Shown: positions 9,288 through 17,855, counted from the first letter of the stretch. The stretch: DNA of 64,000 nt from JBGPHT01 sp041484525 (GCA_041484525.1 JBGPHT010000024.1:1-64000), one strand, 5' to 3'. Made by a program: numbers and translations. Notes: a model not told the origin generated them from the sequence alone.

Positions 9288-10933
9288 GCTACTGAGGCTC
9301 CAGCCGGTCTGGCCTTGAGCTCGAATTCGGGATAACCGAGCTGGCCCATCTCCGGCAGATCCAAACCGTCCATCTCCGCCTTTGCCGAAACACGCTGGCC
9401 GACTACAGCGTCGATCGCCAGATTGAACACGAAGGACATCACAAACACCACGCCGATGAGCGTCGAGACCCCGATCAACTGGGCTACCAACTGGCTGGCG
9501 TCGCCGTAGAACAGACCGGTGACCGAGCCGGTCACGCCGTTCCAGGATCCGCCGTAGTTGCTCTTGCCGTCGGCGAATAGTCCAACCGAGATGACGCCCC
9601 AGAGGCCGTTGGTTCCGTGGACGGAAATCGCGCCCACCGGATCATCCACCTTCATGACGCGATCGACGAATTCCACCGAGAGGCAGACCAGCACGCCGGC
9701 GATCAGTCCGATGCAGACGGCGCCCACCGTATTCACAAAGCCGCTGGGCGCGGTGATCGCCACCAGGCCGGCCAGCAGACCGTTACCCGACATGGAGGCA
9801 TCCGGCTTGCCGTACCGCATCCACATGTAGAACATGGCGCTGAAACCGCCCGCCATCCCGGCCAGCATCGTGTTGACGGCGATGGAGCCGATGCGCAAGT
9901 TGCCGTTGCCCGAAGCGCCCAGCGTGGAGCCCGGGTTGAAGCCGAACCACCCGAACGCCAGAATGAAGCAGCCCGTCAGCACCAGCACGATATCGTGACC
10001 GATGATGGCGTTCGGCTTGCCATTGCGATTGTACTTCCCGAGGCGCGGGCCTACGATGATCGCCAGCGCCAATGCGGTCAAACCGCCCACGGCATGCACC
10101 ACGCCCGAACCTGCGAAATCGCAGTAGCCCTTACCCAGACCGAAGTTGGTCCCCAGCGTGGCGAGCCATCCGCCGCCCCAAGCCCAGTTGGCAAACAGCG
10201 GATACGTGAACGCACCCAGCACGAACGACGAAACCAGGAACGCCGCGAACTTCCAGCGCTCGGCGGCCGAGCCGGTCACGATGGTCAACGCCGTGTCCAT
10301 GAACACCATCTGGAACAGGAAGACCACCATCACGGCGACGTCGTAGGTGCCGCCCTGCGTCAGGAACAACCCGTGCTGTCCGAACATGCCCAATGTTTTC
10401 CCGAACAGGCTGATGGTGAATTCCGTGTTCAACGGCGGCGCTCCGCCCAGATTTCCCACTCCTCCCACGCCACCCATCTGAATGGCGAATCCGATCAGCC
10501 AGTAAGCGAGCAGTCCGGTGCCATACACCATGAAGTTCATCATCATGGTGTGATTGGCGTTCTTGGCACGGCACAGCCCCGTCTCGACGATGGCGAAGCC
10601 GGCCTGCATGAACATGACCAGAAAGCCCGCGATCAGCGTCCAAGTGAAGTTGATCGCAATCTTGTTCTGGCCGATCTGGTTCGCCATGTCCGCAATCGTC
10701 AGGCCCTTCTTCGCGTCGCCGACGGCGATGTCGGACACGGTGCCGGTCAAAGCCCCATCGGGATCGCCCTTGAGGCGGACATCAGGCTTGGGAGCCTCCA
10801 CATTCTTGACGTCGGCGTCGGTGATCGCTACGGGTGCGGCCGGCGGAGCCGCAGGGGGGGCGGCTGCCGGCGCTTGCGCTCGAGCCAGTGAGGCGCCGAG
10901 TAAGAGTGGAATTAATAGAAAGGTTTTTTTCAT
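9284..10933 (-). CDS. amt: Ammonium transporter (Amt/MEP/Rh family)
   Basis: A 549-residue protein. A signal sequence (residues 1-19) and an Ala/Pro-rich linker of about 65 residues precede the usual eleven-helix Amt core, making it longer than the standard 400-450 residues. The two pore histidines are present, in GSGVVHAVGG and in ISVHGTNG. Other family marks are QAGFAIVETGLCRAKN, DTALTIVTGSAAER and FGWFGFNPGS. It conducts ammonium across the inner membrane and is normally gated by PII, whose gene lies three genes upstream in the same direction. It follows a small membrane gene by 5 bp and overlaps the next gene by ATGA. Confidence 0.95.
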   Translation of the reverse strand: MKKTFLLIPLLLGASLARAQAPAAAPPAAPPAAPVAITDADVKNVEAPKPDVRLKGDPDGALTGTVSDIAVGDAKKGLTIADMANQIGQNKIAINFTWTLIAGFLVMFMQAGFAIVETGLCRAKNANHTMMMNFMVYGTGLLAYWLIGFAIQMGGVGGVGNLGGAPPLNTEFTISLFGKTLGMFGQHGLFLTQGGTYDVAVMVVFLFQMVFMDTALTIVTGSAAERWKFAAFLVSSFVLGAFTYPLFANWAWGGGWLATLGTNFGLGKGYCDFAGSGVVHAVGGLTALALAIIVGPRLGKYNRNGKPNAIIGHDIVLVLTGCFILAFGWFGFNPGSTLGASGNGNLRIGSIAVNTMLAGMAGGFSAMFYMWMRYGKPDASMSGNGLLAGLVAITAPSGFVNTVGAVCIGLIAGVLVCLSVEFVDRVMKVDDPVGAISVHGTNGLWGVISVGLFADGKSNYGGSWNGVTGSVTGLFYGDASQLVAQLIGVSTLIGVVFVMSFVFNLAIDAVVGQRVSAKAEMDGLDLPEMGQLGYPEFELKARPAGASVA

Positions 10934-10938
10934 GGACG

Positions 10939-11121
10939 CTATTTCCTCCAGTTGGCGTTCTTTATGAACGCGCGATTGATCACTCCGATGATCCCTGTGA
11001 GGCTCACCGCAAGCCCGATCAACACCATGACGAGCCGTCCGCTGGCACTCGAGGTCATCCCCAGGCTCAAGAAGCTGATGAGGAAGCCGAGAAAAGTTAC
11101 GAGGATTCCGAGTAAGACCAT
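10939..11121 (-). CDS. Small membrane protein, 60 residues
   Basis: It starts MVLLGILVTFLGFLISFLSLG and contains two hydrophobic segments separated by a short polar turn (TSSASGR), ending in a basic NRAFIKNANWRK tail. The chosen ATG has a strong AAAGGAG ribosome-binding site 8 bases upstream; a longer frame without such a site was not used. It lies 14 bp behind another small membrane gene and 5 bp ahead of amt. No family is recognised. The tight spacing argues for co-translation with the transporter. Confidence 0.65.
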   Translation of the reverse strand: MVLLGILVTFLGFLISFLSLGMTSSASGRLVMVLIGLAVSLTGIIGVINRAFIKNANWRK

Positions 11122-11135
11122 ATTCGTTTCTCCTT

Positions 11136-11315
11136 TTATTCCTCTTTGTGCTCCCAAGGCTTGCACTTCACGAACAGCATGAGCGAAACGCCCAGAGCCA
11201 GGATTCCGAGGACGATCCAGAGCCAGCCCACATCCCCGGCCAATCCGGCCGCGATGAGTGCGAATGCCACGAAGAAAAGAACTACGCCTTGCGCTTGTGT
11301 GGGATTAGCTCCCAT
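11136..11315 (-). CDS. Small membrane protein, 59 residues
   Basis: The frame begins MGANPTQAQGVVLFF and has two hydrophobic segments (VVLFFVAFALIAAGLAG and WLWIVLGILALGVSLMLF), then a cytosolic-looking tail KCKPWEHKEE. A very strong GAGGTGAGGA ribosome-binding site stands directly before the ATG. It lies between glnB and the 60-residue membrane gene, all on the minus strand. The family is unknown. Hydrophobic pattern, ribosome-binding site and operon position together make it a credible gene. Confidence 0.65.
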   Translation of the reverse strand: MGANPTQAQGVVLFFVAFALIAAGLAGDVGWLWIVLGILALGVSLMLFVKCKPWEHKEE

Positions 11316-11422
11316 TCCTCACCTCACATTTGAATTTGTTTGATGCAGCCGCGTGCCTACGGGGACGCAGACCACCCTGACGTCCTGGTCAGAGGTACAG
11401 AACCAACGAAAGACTCCGCCGG

Positions 11423-11761
11423 CTAAAGCGCCGCATCGCCGCGGTCGCCATTCCGGATACGAATGGCCTCCGCCACTTCGTAAATGAAAATCTTGCCGTC
11501 TCCGATTTTGCCCGTGCGCGCGGCGTTACTGAGCGCCTGCACCACTTCGTCGGACCGTTCTGACGGCACCACCATTTCCAGCTTGACCTTCGGCAGCAGG
11601 TCGACGTTGTACTCCTGCCCGCGGTAGACCTCTTTGTGACCTTTCTGCCGGCCGTGGCCGCGCACTTCGCTGATAGTCATGCCGTCGATGCCGATGGCCA
11701 AGAGCGCTTCCTTGACCTCGTCGATCTTGAATGGCTGAACGATGGCTTCGATTTTTTTCAT
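11423..11761 (-). CDS. glnK: Nitrogen regulatory protein PII
   Basis: A 112-residue protein covering the full PII fold: MKKIEAIVQPFKIDEVK at the start, T-loop with the uridylylatable tyrosine at position 51 (GQEYNVD), and B-loop TGKIGDGKIF. PII binds ATP/ADP and 2-oxoglutarate and plugs the Amt pore when nitrogen is plentiful. Linkage to amt in the same transcription direction points to the GlnK subtype, though glnB and glnK cannot be separated by sequence alone. It lies 20 bp behind the porin-like gene and about 107 bp ahead of the first small membrane gene. Confidence 0.93.
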   Translation of the reverse strand: MKKIEAIVQPFKIDEVKEALLAIGIDGMTISEVRGHGRQKGHKEVYRGQEYNVDLLPKVKLEMVVPSERSDEVVQALSNAARTGKIGDGKIFIYEVAEAIRIRNGDRGDAAL

Positions 11762-11781
11762 GCTCTCTCCCGAATGCTCGC

Positions 11782-12927
11782 CTATTTCTTGGGACCGAAG
11801 AACGCCACTAATCCAAACAGGATCGTGGGCTGACTCTTTGAGAGGCCGCCGCCGCTGTTCTTCTCAAAAAAGTATTGGTTCGAAAAGTCCTGGCGAAACT
11901 CGAGCCGGGACAATAGCCAGTAGGCTGGCTTGTATTCGCCGGTCAGGGTGAATTCCTTGACCGACTGCACCGTACCAGTGGAGAAACCGTCCATGTCATT
12001 GAAATACTCAACTCGCCCGGCGACGGCGAATTTCTTCAGAAAACCATAGCGTGTCGCGACGGCGATGCCCGCCCACTGGGACGCGCCCGCCCCGATGTTC
12101 TTGTCGCGGCCATAGTCAAAGTTGATGTAATAGCTAAGATTGTCGTTGGCGTTGACCAGCACCGTGGTGTCGTACAGGTGGCGCACTCCCGTATTGGTGT
12201 GGCTCTTTTCGGGCCCACCGTAGTAGACGTTGCTCCACGTCACCTTTTTCCAGGCATAGGAACCCGTCAGTCCCACCGTCTTACCGCTGTTGTTGTCATA
12301 CACGTTGTTCCAGCCCTGGACTAACTGCACGCCACCGGTAAAATGCGGGCCAACCGGGAACGACGTACGGATGCCGAAGTGGTAGTAGGGAATAGCCCAC
12401 GCGAACAGCAGCGAACGCGAGTAGTTCCAGTTCGCGTTGGTCTCGATGACCTCGGCGCCGGCGGACGTCACGAACTCGCCGACGTCCACTTGAAGGCCGT
12501 GCCACGATTTCGGTTTGATGCTGAAGTAGGCCTGCTTGAAGTACTTGAGCGCCTCGGGAGCTCTGTCAGTCGAGTGGATGGCGCTGAACGTCTGTCCGAA
12601 GCCGACGTCCAGGTGAAACCCGACCGGCGCGGGCGCACGATCGATCGTGATCATCCCCATATTGACGTGCGCCGTATCGGCACGGTAATCGAAGTTACGG
12701 AGCCCGTTGAATCCGGAATCGGGATGATTGAAACTTCCGTCCACGTAGCCGTCGAACATGAAACTGAAGTCCATTCCGCCCTGCGTGAACGGCGACTTCG
12801 GTGCCGGCGCAGCAGCGGGCGCTGGCGCTGCCGCGGCTGGATCCGGCGGCGTTGTCTGCTGTGCGAAGACGACACCCGTAAGCACTGATGCTCCGGCGAT
12901 AACAAGAGCGACGCAACTCTTCGGCAT
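11782..12927 (-). CDS. Outer-membrane beta-barrel protein, putative porin (BBP2-like)
   Basis: A 381-residue protein with a signal peptide (residues 1-22, VVFA-QQ), an Ala/Pro-rich linker to about residue 45, and then alternating amphipathic strands rich in aromatic residues (FMFDGYVDGSFNHP, LQVDVGEFVTSAGAEVIETN, PYYHFGIRTSFPVGP). It ends LFGLVAFFGPKK. The GEF...GAEVIETN region and overall pattern match the putative beta-barrel porin-2 group. It would let solutes, perhaps ammonium or amino compounds, cross the outer membrane. It is the first gene of the PII/Amt cluster, 20 bp ahead of the PII gene. Confidence 0.7.
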   Translation of the reverse strand: MPKSCVALVIAGASVLTGVVFAQQTTPPDPAAAAPAPAAAPAPKSPFTQGGMDFSFMFDGYVDGSFNHPDSGFNGLRNFDYRADTAHVNMGMITIDRAPAPVGFHLDVGFGQTFSAIHSTDRAPEALKYFKQAYFSIKPKSWHGLQVDVGEFVTSAGAEVIETNANWNYSRSLLFAWAIPYYHFGIRTSFPVGPHFTGGVQLVQGWNNVYDNNSGKTVGLTGSYAWKKVTWSNVYYGGPEKSHTNTGVRHLYDTTVLVNANDNLSYYINFDYGRDKNIGAGASQWAGIAVATRYGFLKKFAVAGRVEYFNDMDGFSTGTVQSVKEFTLTGEYKPAYWLLSRLEFRQDFSNQYFFEKNSGGGLSKSQPTILFGLVAFFGPKK

Positions 12928-13434
12928 ATGACTCCTCTCAGACCGTGATGAATGGAGAGCCTGGCAACCATGTTGACAAGCCGGGAAGCGCGCTTACCGG
13001 GCGGGCATCCATGAAAAGTGAATAGCAATAATCTATCCCTTCTGAACTGTAGATGCTAATAGATAATTTCTATCGGTTGCATTCGTGAATTTCCCGGTCC
13101 CGTTATTCGTCGCGAAGCATTGGATCGGACCGTTCGGGCTCGGTGAGCCGCCGCTCCAGCCTGGCTGGGACGCTGAAGAAACAGAGGGTGTTGACGGACA
13201 ACTTGCTCCCACCAGCGTGCCGGCGCCACGATGAGAACCCGCTGGCGGCAATCTAATTGTGGATGGAGTGGATCAATTTTTTCTATTGGTAATCCAGAGC
13301 TGGCAACACCTACAATCGTTTACAGTCGGATTCCGGCTCTCCCGTGTCCGGGCCAACGCAATGAAGCCCCGTCGCTTAGGACTGTGCAGCAGTTTTTTTC
13401 GGTTCCCCGTCACTATCGAGCAGGCGGAGATGAG
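12928..13434. other. Intergenic region between divergent porin and alpha-CTD genes
   Basis: About 500 bp without a convincing gene. It contains an AT-rich stretch at about 13040-13075 with a short ATAGA/TCTAT inverted repeat, a likely site for a promoter of the porin-PII-Amt cluster. Open frames here lack ribosome-binding sites and protein character. I found no sigma-54 -24/-12 element that fits well. Confidence 0.5.
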
Positions 13435-14061
13435 ATGCGATCACGCGCCAGGTATTCCAGGGGAGTTGCAGCTCCCAAACCTCTCGCCATTCAGGAACGA
13501 AGTTGGGCCATCTTCACGGCCTTCTGCTACGAGGCCCGGCCTCTCGACGAAATCGGCAGGGCTTATCAGCTCTCTCCCCACCAGGTCCGGCGCATTGTTG
13601 CCGAGGTCGAGGCTCAACTCGGACGAGCTCGCGGCGGCGAAGCGTTTCTCGATCTGGAATCCGCCGTGGAGGACCTCGGCCTTTCGGTCCGCACGCGCAA
13701 CACGCTCCGCAGTCTCGGCTGCAACACGGTGGAAGATGTGCTCCGCCTCGATCTCTCGTCGTTCGTGCGCGGGATGGGACGCAAGACGAAAGAAGAGTTG
13801 CTCAACAGACTCCAGCACGCGGGATTTCACCATCCGATGCTGGACGAACAGCCGGTGTCGGAGATCCGCATTCTCGAGCGCAGCCTGGAGCGGATGCAGG
13901 GCCGGATTGATGAGGCGCTCGGAGCCGTGGCCAAGGAGATTCGGTTGGTCAAACAAAGACTGCGCAAGCGAGTCGCGGCCCGCCGCGGGGACAAGCCGGG
14001 CGCGAGCCCTGATGCTCCCGTGCCGGCCCCGGCGAATGACTATTGCGGTGACGAAAACTAG
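13435..14061 (+). CDS. Orphan RNA polymerase alpha-CTD protein with an HTH
   Basis: A 208-residue cytoplasmic protein. Residues about 25-65 form a sigma-region-4-like helix-turn-helix (LDEIGRAYQLSPHQVRRIVAEVE). Residues about 75-125 match the alpha subunit C-terminal domain (DLGLSVRTRNTLRSLGCNTVEDVLRL, then GMGRKTKEELLNRL), which in RpoA contacts UP elements and activators. A basic, coiled-coil-like tail follows (RMQGRIDEALGAVAKEIRLVKQRLRKRV). The start is chosen at an ATG with GGAG seven bases upstream; the frame also extends further upstream but without protein character. The combination suggests a transcription factor that borrows the alpha-CTD for DNA or polymerase contact. It lies 5 bp ahead of the DUF4337 gene. 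Confidence 0.7.
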   Translation: MRSRARYSRGVAAPKPLAIQERSWAIFTAFCYEARPLDEIGRAYQLSPHQVRRIVAEVEAQLGRARGGEAFLDLESAVEDLGLSVRTRNTLRSLGCNTVEDVLRLDLSSFVRGMGRKTKEELLNRLQHAGFHHPMLDEQPVSEIRILERSLERMQGRIDEALGAVAKEIRLVKQRLRKRVAARRGDKPGASPDAPVPAPANDYCGDEN

Positions 14062-14066
14062 GCTCT

Positions 14067-14597
14067 ATGGATCTGAGTGATGAATTGAAGGAACAGGCCG
14101 AAAAGGCCCACGATCCCTTCGACCGGAAGGTGGGCGCCACTATGGCGATCGTGGCCGCCGTTCTGGCGCTGGTCGCGGTATATGGGCACATCAGCATTAC
14201 CGAAGAGTTGCTGGCGCAACAAAGGGCTTCCGACCAGTGGGCGTTCTATCAGGCTAAATCGCTGCGGCGGTATCAGTCGGAGGTGGCGCGGGACATACTG
14301 GGAGCCATGGGCAGTGCGGCTTCGGTCCAGCTTGGCGAAAAGTATCTGGGAAGCGCGGAGCGGTATCAGAAGGAAGGCGACGAAATCCAGGTGCAGGCGC
14401 GTGAGTTCGAAAAGGAAAGCCACACCAGCGGCCAGCGGGCTCTGCGGCTGCACCTGGGAGAAGTTCTTCTGGAGATCGCGCTCGTGCTTGCCTCACTTGC
14501 CATTCTGACGAAACGCGGCGGCTTCTGGGCTGCGGCCGTTGCCAGTTCATCCATCGGCGCCGTGATTGCGTCCACCGTGTTGTCCATTCACGGATAG
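14067..14597 (+). CDS. DUF4337-family membrane protein
   Basis: A 176-residue protein with one N-terminal transmembrane segment (TMAIVAAVLALVAVYG), a charged central helical region of about 90 residues, and two C-terminal membrane segments. The start MDLSDELKEQAEKAHDPFDRKV and the motif QQRASDQWAFYQAKSLRRYQ are characteristic of DUF4337 proteins. Function is unknown. It follows the alpha-CTD gene by only 5 bp and is likely co-transcribed with it. It converges with the VWA gene 10 bp downstream. Confidence 0.75.
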   Translation: MDLSDELKEQAEKAHDPFDRKVGATMAIVAAVLALVAVYGHISITEELLAQQRASDQWAFYQAKSLRRYQSEVARDILGAMGSAASVQLGEKYLGSAERYQKEGDEIQVQAREFEKESHTSGQRALRLHLGEVLLEIALVLASLAILTKRGGFWAAAVASSSIGAVIASTVLSIHG

Positions 14598-14607
14598 GAA
14601 GCCTGCG

Positions 14608-15534
14608 TTACGGAGTCATTGCGTAGTAACGATGGCGCGTATAAAGGCGAACATCCGGCATGTCCAGCTTGACCTGGATTCTTCGCATGCCATTATGCAA
14701 GGGCTCCACCGGGTAGTAGCCGATCAAGTATTGGTGGTGGATGGTGCGGCTGATCTTCTCAGCCACCGCGGCAATGGAAGCAGCCGAGTCAAGTTGAAAG
14801 TACAGCCCGCCCGTGGAATGAGCCAGATCGGCGAGCAAGACCATGGCTCGGTTTTGCTCCACCAGTTCGATGGCTTTATTGTTTCCCGGCGGCTCGGGCG
14901 TCACTACCGAATAGATCTGGGCATCGGACTCGACCGCCTTGGACAGCAACTCATGCCTGGTGTGGCGGCTGTGATTGTCCTGGCCGTCGGACACGATCAC
15001 CAGTGCTCTGCGGGAGTTGCGGGCAGCCTTCATGCGGTCGATCGTGACATAGGTTGAGTCCACCAGAGCCGTCCATCCGCCGGGCCGGGCGGATTGGAGA
15101 ATACCCGTCAGACTATCGATATCGTGCGTCAGGTCGGCGCGAACATCCGGCCGATCGGCAAACGTAAGAACCAGAGCCTCGTCTCTCGAATCGGTACCGC
15201 CGAGCAACGACCGGACGAAAGCGCGGGCCGTCGCCAGTTTTTGCTTCATGCTGCCGCTGACATCCAGCACGAGACCGATCGAAGCCGGGAGGTCCTCGGT
15301 GGAGAACGATGCGATTCGCTGCGGGACGCCCTCTTCCAATACCTTGAACCGCGATCTGTCCAATCCGCTGATGATCTTCCCGGTTCTGTCGGTGACGGTG
15401 ACGGGAACCAGGACGAGGTTGACATCCACCCGAAGTGGCGCAGGAGCGTTGCGGCGCACGGGGGCCTGAGCCGCAGAGATTCCGGCACACAGCAACATGG
15501 CCGCTAACGTCAAGGGAGACAACCGGGTCGCCAT
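14608..15534 (-). CDS. VWFA-related acidobacterial protein
   Basis: A 308-residue secreted protein with a signal peptide (ending near ISAAQA). A short beta region follows (LRVDVNLVLVPVTVTDRTGKIISGL), then a von Willebrand A domain with an intact MIDAS motif VLDVSGSM (D-x-S-x-S), TFADRPDV, and the VIVSDGQDNHS segment. The N-terminal VNLVLVPVTVTD plus VWA layout is typical of the VWFA-related domain family that is abundant in Acidobacteriota. Such domains bind metal and mediate adhesion or complex assembly; the partner is unknown. It is transcribed alone as far as visible. Confidence 0.85.
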   Translation of the reverse strand: MATRLSPLTLAAMLLCAGISAAQAPVRRNAPAPLRVDVNLVLVPVTVTDRTGKIISGLDRSRFKVLEEGVPQRIASFSTEDLPASIGLVLDVSGSMKQKLATARAFVRSLLGGTDSRDEALVLTFADRPDVRADLTHDIDSLTGILQSARPGGWTALVDSTYVTIDRMKAARNSRRALVIVSDGQDNHSRHTRHELLSKAVESDAQIYSVVTPEPPGNNKAIELVEQNRAMVLLADLAHSTGGLYFQLDSAASIAAVAEKISRTIHHQYLIGYYPVEPLHNGMRRIQVKLDMPDVRLYTRHRYYAMTP

Positions 15535-15846
15535 GACCCTTCCATCCTACAACACCATGGCGCGCGATGCCCGGTTCCCGCCGGAAGTGACCACGCGAGC
15601 CAGGTGTCAGGCGCCAACTGCAGCCACCGCCCGGCTCGGCAACGGAGGCGATTCCATGACGCGATTCCATCTTGACTAGACTTCGCTTTCTGTTGTAAAG
15701 TAGTTTTAGATGCGACACTTGATGTCCAGTCGCGGCCTGCTATCGTACCGACTTACAGTCGGACACCCCTTGTGTCTCTCGTTTAGTCTCTAATCTCCCT
15801 TTAAAGGCGTTTGTAGTTTTCCCGGGATGGCTTGGCGCGCGAATCG
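15535..15846. other. Intergenic region upstream of the rtcB remnant
   Basis: About 310 bp with no credible gene. It contains TTGACT with a GTAAAG box 17 bp downstream (around 15672-15700) and a perfect 6-bp hairpin CCGACT/AGTCGG near 15748-15762. Both could be leftovers of the promoter region of the decayed rtcB gene. Nothing else was recognised. Confidence 0.4.
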
Positions 15847-16046
15847 CACTACGGGGAGAACGTTCTGGTAACCCGAAAGGGCGCGGTGCGGGCTCGCGAG
15901 GGCGACATGGGAATCATCCCGGGCAGCATGACGTAATCGACGAGACACCCGCGGCTTACAAACCGATTGATGATGTGATGGCGGCGCAGTCCGATCTGGT
16001 CGAGATCGTCCACACGCTACGACAGGTCGTCTGCGTGAAGGGGTAA
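15847..16046 (+). pseudogene. rtcB: Decayed rtcB (RNA ligase) remnant
   Basis: Two adjoining frames encode recognisable RtcB pieces. The first reads HYGENVLVTRKGAVRAREGD and then MGIIPGSM, the guanylate-binding-region segment. After a sudden frame change the second reads VIDETPAAYKPIDDVMAAQS and ends LRQVVCVKG with a TAA at 16044-16046, the exact C-terminal signature of RtcB. The roughly 55 residues normally between them, including the HGAGR motif with the catalytic histidine, are missing, as is everything upstream. This is a dead fragment of a 3'-phosphate RNA ligase gene with an internal deletion. It ends 12 bp before the neighbouring convergent gene. Confidence 0.8.
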
Positions 16047-16057
16047 GTGCCCGGCCG

Positions 16058-17074
16058 TTACTTTCCGACGACTAATACCACGAATGATCCCGGCTTGACT
16101 GACCGTTGCGGCCGCTTGGACGGATCGGCAGCCGGGGTCTCCACATACTCGGCAGCCGACAGGAAGATCTTCTTGGTCTTGGGATCGAACGCCATGGTCT
16201 TGGCGCTCGGCTGTGTCTTGACTGCACCCGCATCCTCGTATTCATCGGCGGACTTCTCGTGATAGATACTCAAAGTTCCCTCGCCGCAGGAAAAGAAAAT
16301 CAGCTTGGCGTCCGGATCGAAGCCGGCATAGTCGACGCCTGTGCCGATCGGGAAGCTGGCGATCACTTTCCCGCTGGCCGCATCCATCACCACCATCTTC
16401 GGCTCGCTGCGGCAGCCGATAAACAGCCGGTTGGTCTTGGCGTCATAAGCCAGTCCGGTCGGGGTCTTCGCCACGCCGATAGGAAAGCGCTTCTTGACCT
16501 CGAGCGACTTCGGATCGAACACGACCACTTCGGCGGTGTTCTCGCTATTGACGTAGATGAGACCGTCGGCGCCGATGACCGCCTGCTCGCCATCGCCTTC
16601 TACTTTGACGGTGCCCACAACCTCGCCGGTCTTGGCATCGATGGCGCTGATGTCGTGCGAACCGTGATTGTTGGTGAACACCCGCTTGGAGCCTGGATCG
16701 TAGTAGATGCCGTCCGGACCCTTGCCGACATCAATCTTCTTAATAAGTGCCAAGGTGGCGGGGTCGAACATCGAGACCTTATCCTCCCTGCCGTTGCTGG
16801 TAAATCCGTGTTTGAATTCCGGCGCAATCGCCGCACCGTGCACGCCCGGAGTGTCGGGAATGGTGCCGACTACCTTGCCGCTGTCTGCATCCACCACGTC
16901 TACTTGCGTAGCATGCGAGAGATAGATTCGCCGCGCTGTGCTGTCGATGGCCACGTAGTCAAAGCCGCCGTTGCCGGGGACCGGATAACGAGCCACCACT
17001 TGATAGTTTGTCGCACCTTGCAACAAAAGTGCGGCGGAAAACAATCCGGCCAGCCAGCCTTTTCGGTTTTGCAT
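16058..17074 (-). CDS. Secreted YVTN-type beta-propeller protein
   Basis: A 338-residue protein with a signal peptide (ending near LLLQGATN) and repeats of about 40 residues of the YncE/YVTN kind: FDYVAIDSTARRIYLSHATQ with VDVVDADSGKVVGTIPDTPG, DGIYYDPGSKRVFTNNHGSH, GLAYDAKTNRLFIGCRSEPK with MVVMDAASGKVIASFPIG. These fold as seven-bladed propellers in the periplasm; ligands are usually unknown. It is the last of four minus-strand genes starting at 20071, 88 bp behind its neighbour, so it may share their transcript. Confidence 0.8.
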   Translation of the reverse strand: MQNRKGWLAGLFSAALLLQGATNYQVVARYPVPGNGGFDYVAIDSTARRIYLSHATQVDVVDADSGKVVGTIPDTPGVHGAAIAPEFKHGFTSNGREDKVSMFDPATLALIKKIDVGKGPDGIYYDPGSKRVFTNNHGSHDISAIDAKTGEVVGTVKVEGDGEQAVIGADGLIYVNSENTAEVVVFDPKSLEVKKRFPIGVAKTPTGLAYDAKTNRLFIGCRSEPKMVVMDAASGKVIASFPIGTGVDYAGFDPDAKLIFFSCGEGTLSIYHEKSADEYEDAGAVKTQPSAKTMAFDPKTKKIFLSAAEYVETPAADPSKRPQRSVKPGSFVVLVVGK

Positions 17075-17162
17075 GTTCGATCTCCAGTCCCGTTACGAGC
17101 TTGTGGCGCAGTGTCCCGCATTATGGCAGATCACACATGAACAGACGATGAATTCCGTTCCT

Positions 17163-17837
17163 CTAAAGGTTGCCGTACTTTACCAAGACCATCTCCGCGT
17201 CTTTGATCGGACCTACGCCCGCGGCATACCACTTGTGGTCCTTCAGCCCCTTCTCCAACGCGCTGGTTTCCACCACGTGAAGGCACTTCTCGAATGTCCC
17301 CGCGGGTGTCGTGATCCTTTCGCTACTCGAAAGAATCTCGGCGCGGTCCATTCCCACACCCGGCGCCCGCTCCTGGTAGAACCGCTGGCCCGGCTTTGGA
17401 TTACCCGGCATCATCAGGCCGAACTTCGCCCCTTTGACCCCGGATAGCCAGGACCCCTCGTGGCTGACTACCTTCCCGCTCTTGTACACGTCCACGTCTT
17501 CGCCGAAGTAGTAGACATCGTTGGTGGCGGAATCGATGGCGTAGTAGTCCCGGGTCAGCTCGATCGATTGCCCATTCCTGGTTTCGCGGTCTTCCACTAC
17601 CCTGGTGACCGTTTCGTCGATAACCTTGGTTTCATTCAAGACGGTGACAGTGTCCGTATCTTTTCCGTGTTGGTAGAACAACTGGTATCCGGGCGTCAGA
17701 ATGAAGTAGGGGTTCGAGCCCTTGACGCCCAGCGTCTTGCGGTCCACCGCGAAGATGGACTGCCAGTCCTTGGCGGTCTGCGAGGCCAGCGTCGCCACGC
17801 CTGCCAGCAGAAATCCGATTGAGAGTGGATATCTCAT
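17163..17837 (-). CDS. Secreted protein of unknown function
   Basis: A 224-residue protein with a signal peptide (MRYPLSIGFLLAGVATLASQ). The rest is predicted beta-rich, with segments GYQLFYQHGKDTDTVTVLNE, RVVEDRETRNGQ, DYYAIDSATNDVYYFGEDVD, and a terminal KWYAAGVGPIKDAEMVLVKY. The W-Y-A-x-G-V-G-P ending recalls a group of secreted proteins seen in Acidobacteriota and Gemmatimonadota, but I cannot name a family. It sits 18 bp behind the TolB-like gene and is probably in the same operon. Confidence 0.6.
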   Translation of the reverse strand: MRYPLSIGFLLAGVATLASQTAKDWQSIFAVDRKTLGVKGSNPYFILTPGYQLFYQHGKDTDTVTVLNETKVIDETVTRVVEDRETRNGQSIELTRDYYAIDSATNDVYYFGEDVDVYKSGKVVSHEGSWLSGVKGAKFGLMMPGNPKPGQRFYQERAPGVGMDRAEILSSSERITTPAGTFEKCLHVVETSALEKGLKDHKWYAAGVGPIKDAEMVLVKYGNL

Positions 17838-17855
17838 CTCTAAGGCCGTCCGATT

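Noticed and set aside
12928..13010. Possible sigma-54 promoter ahead of the porin-PII-Amt cluster
   Set aside because: TTGTCA/GGTTGCC-like segments exist on the minus strand, but the spacing and the GG/GC dinucleotides of a -24/-12 element do not fit.
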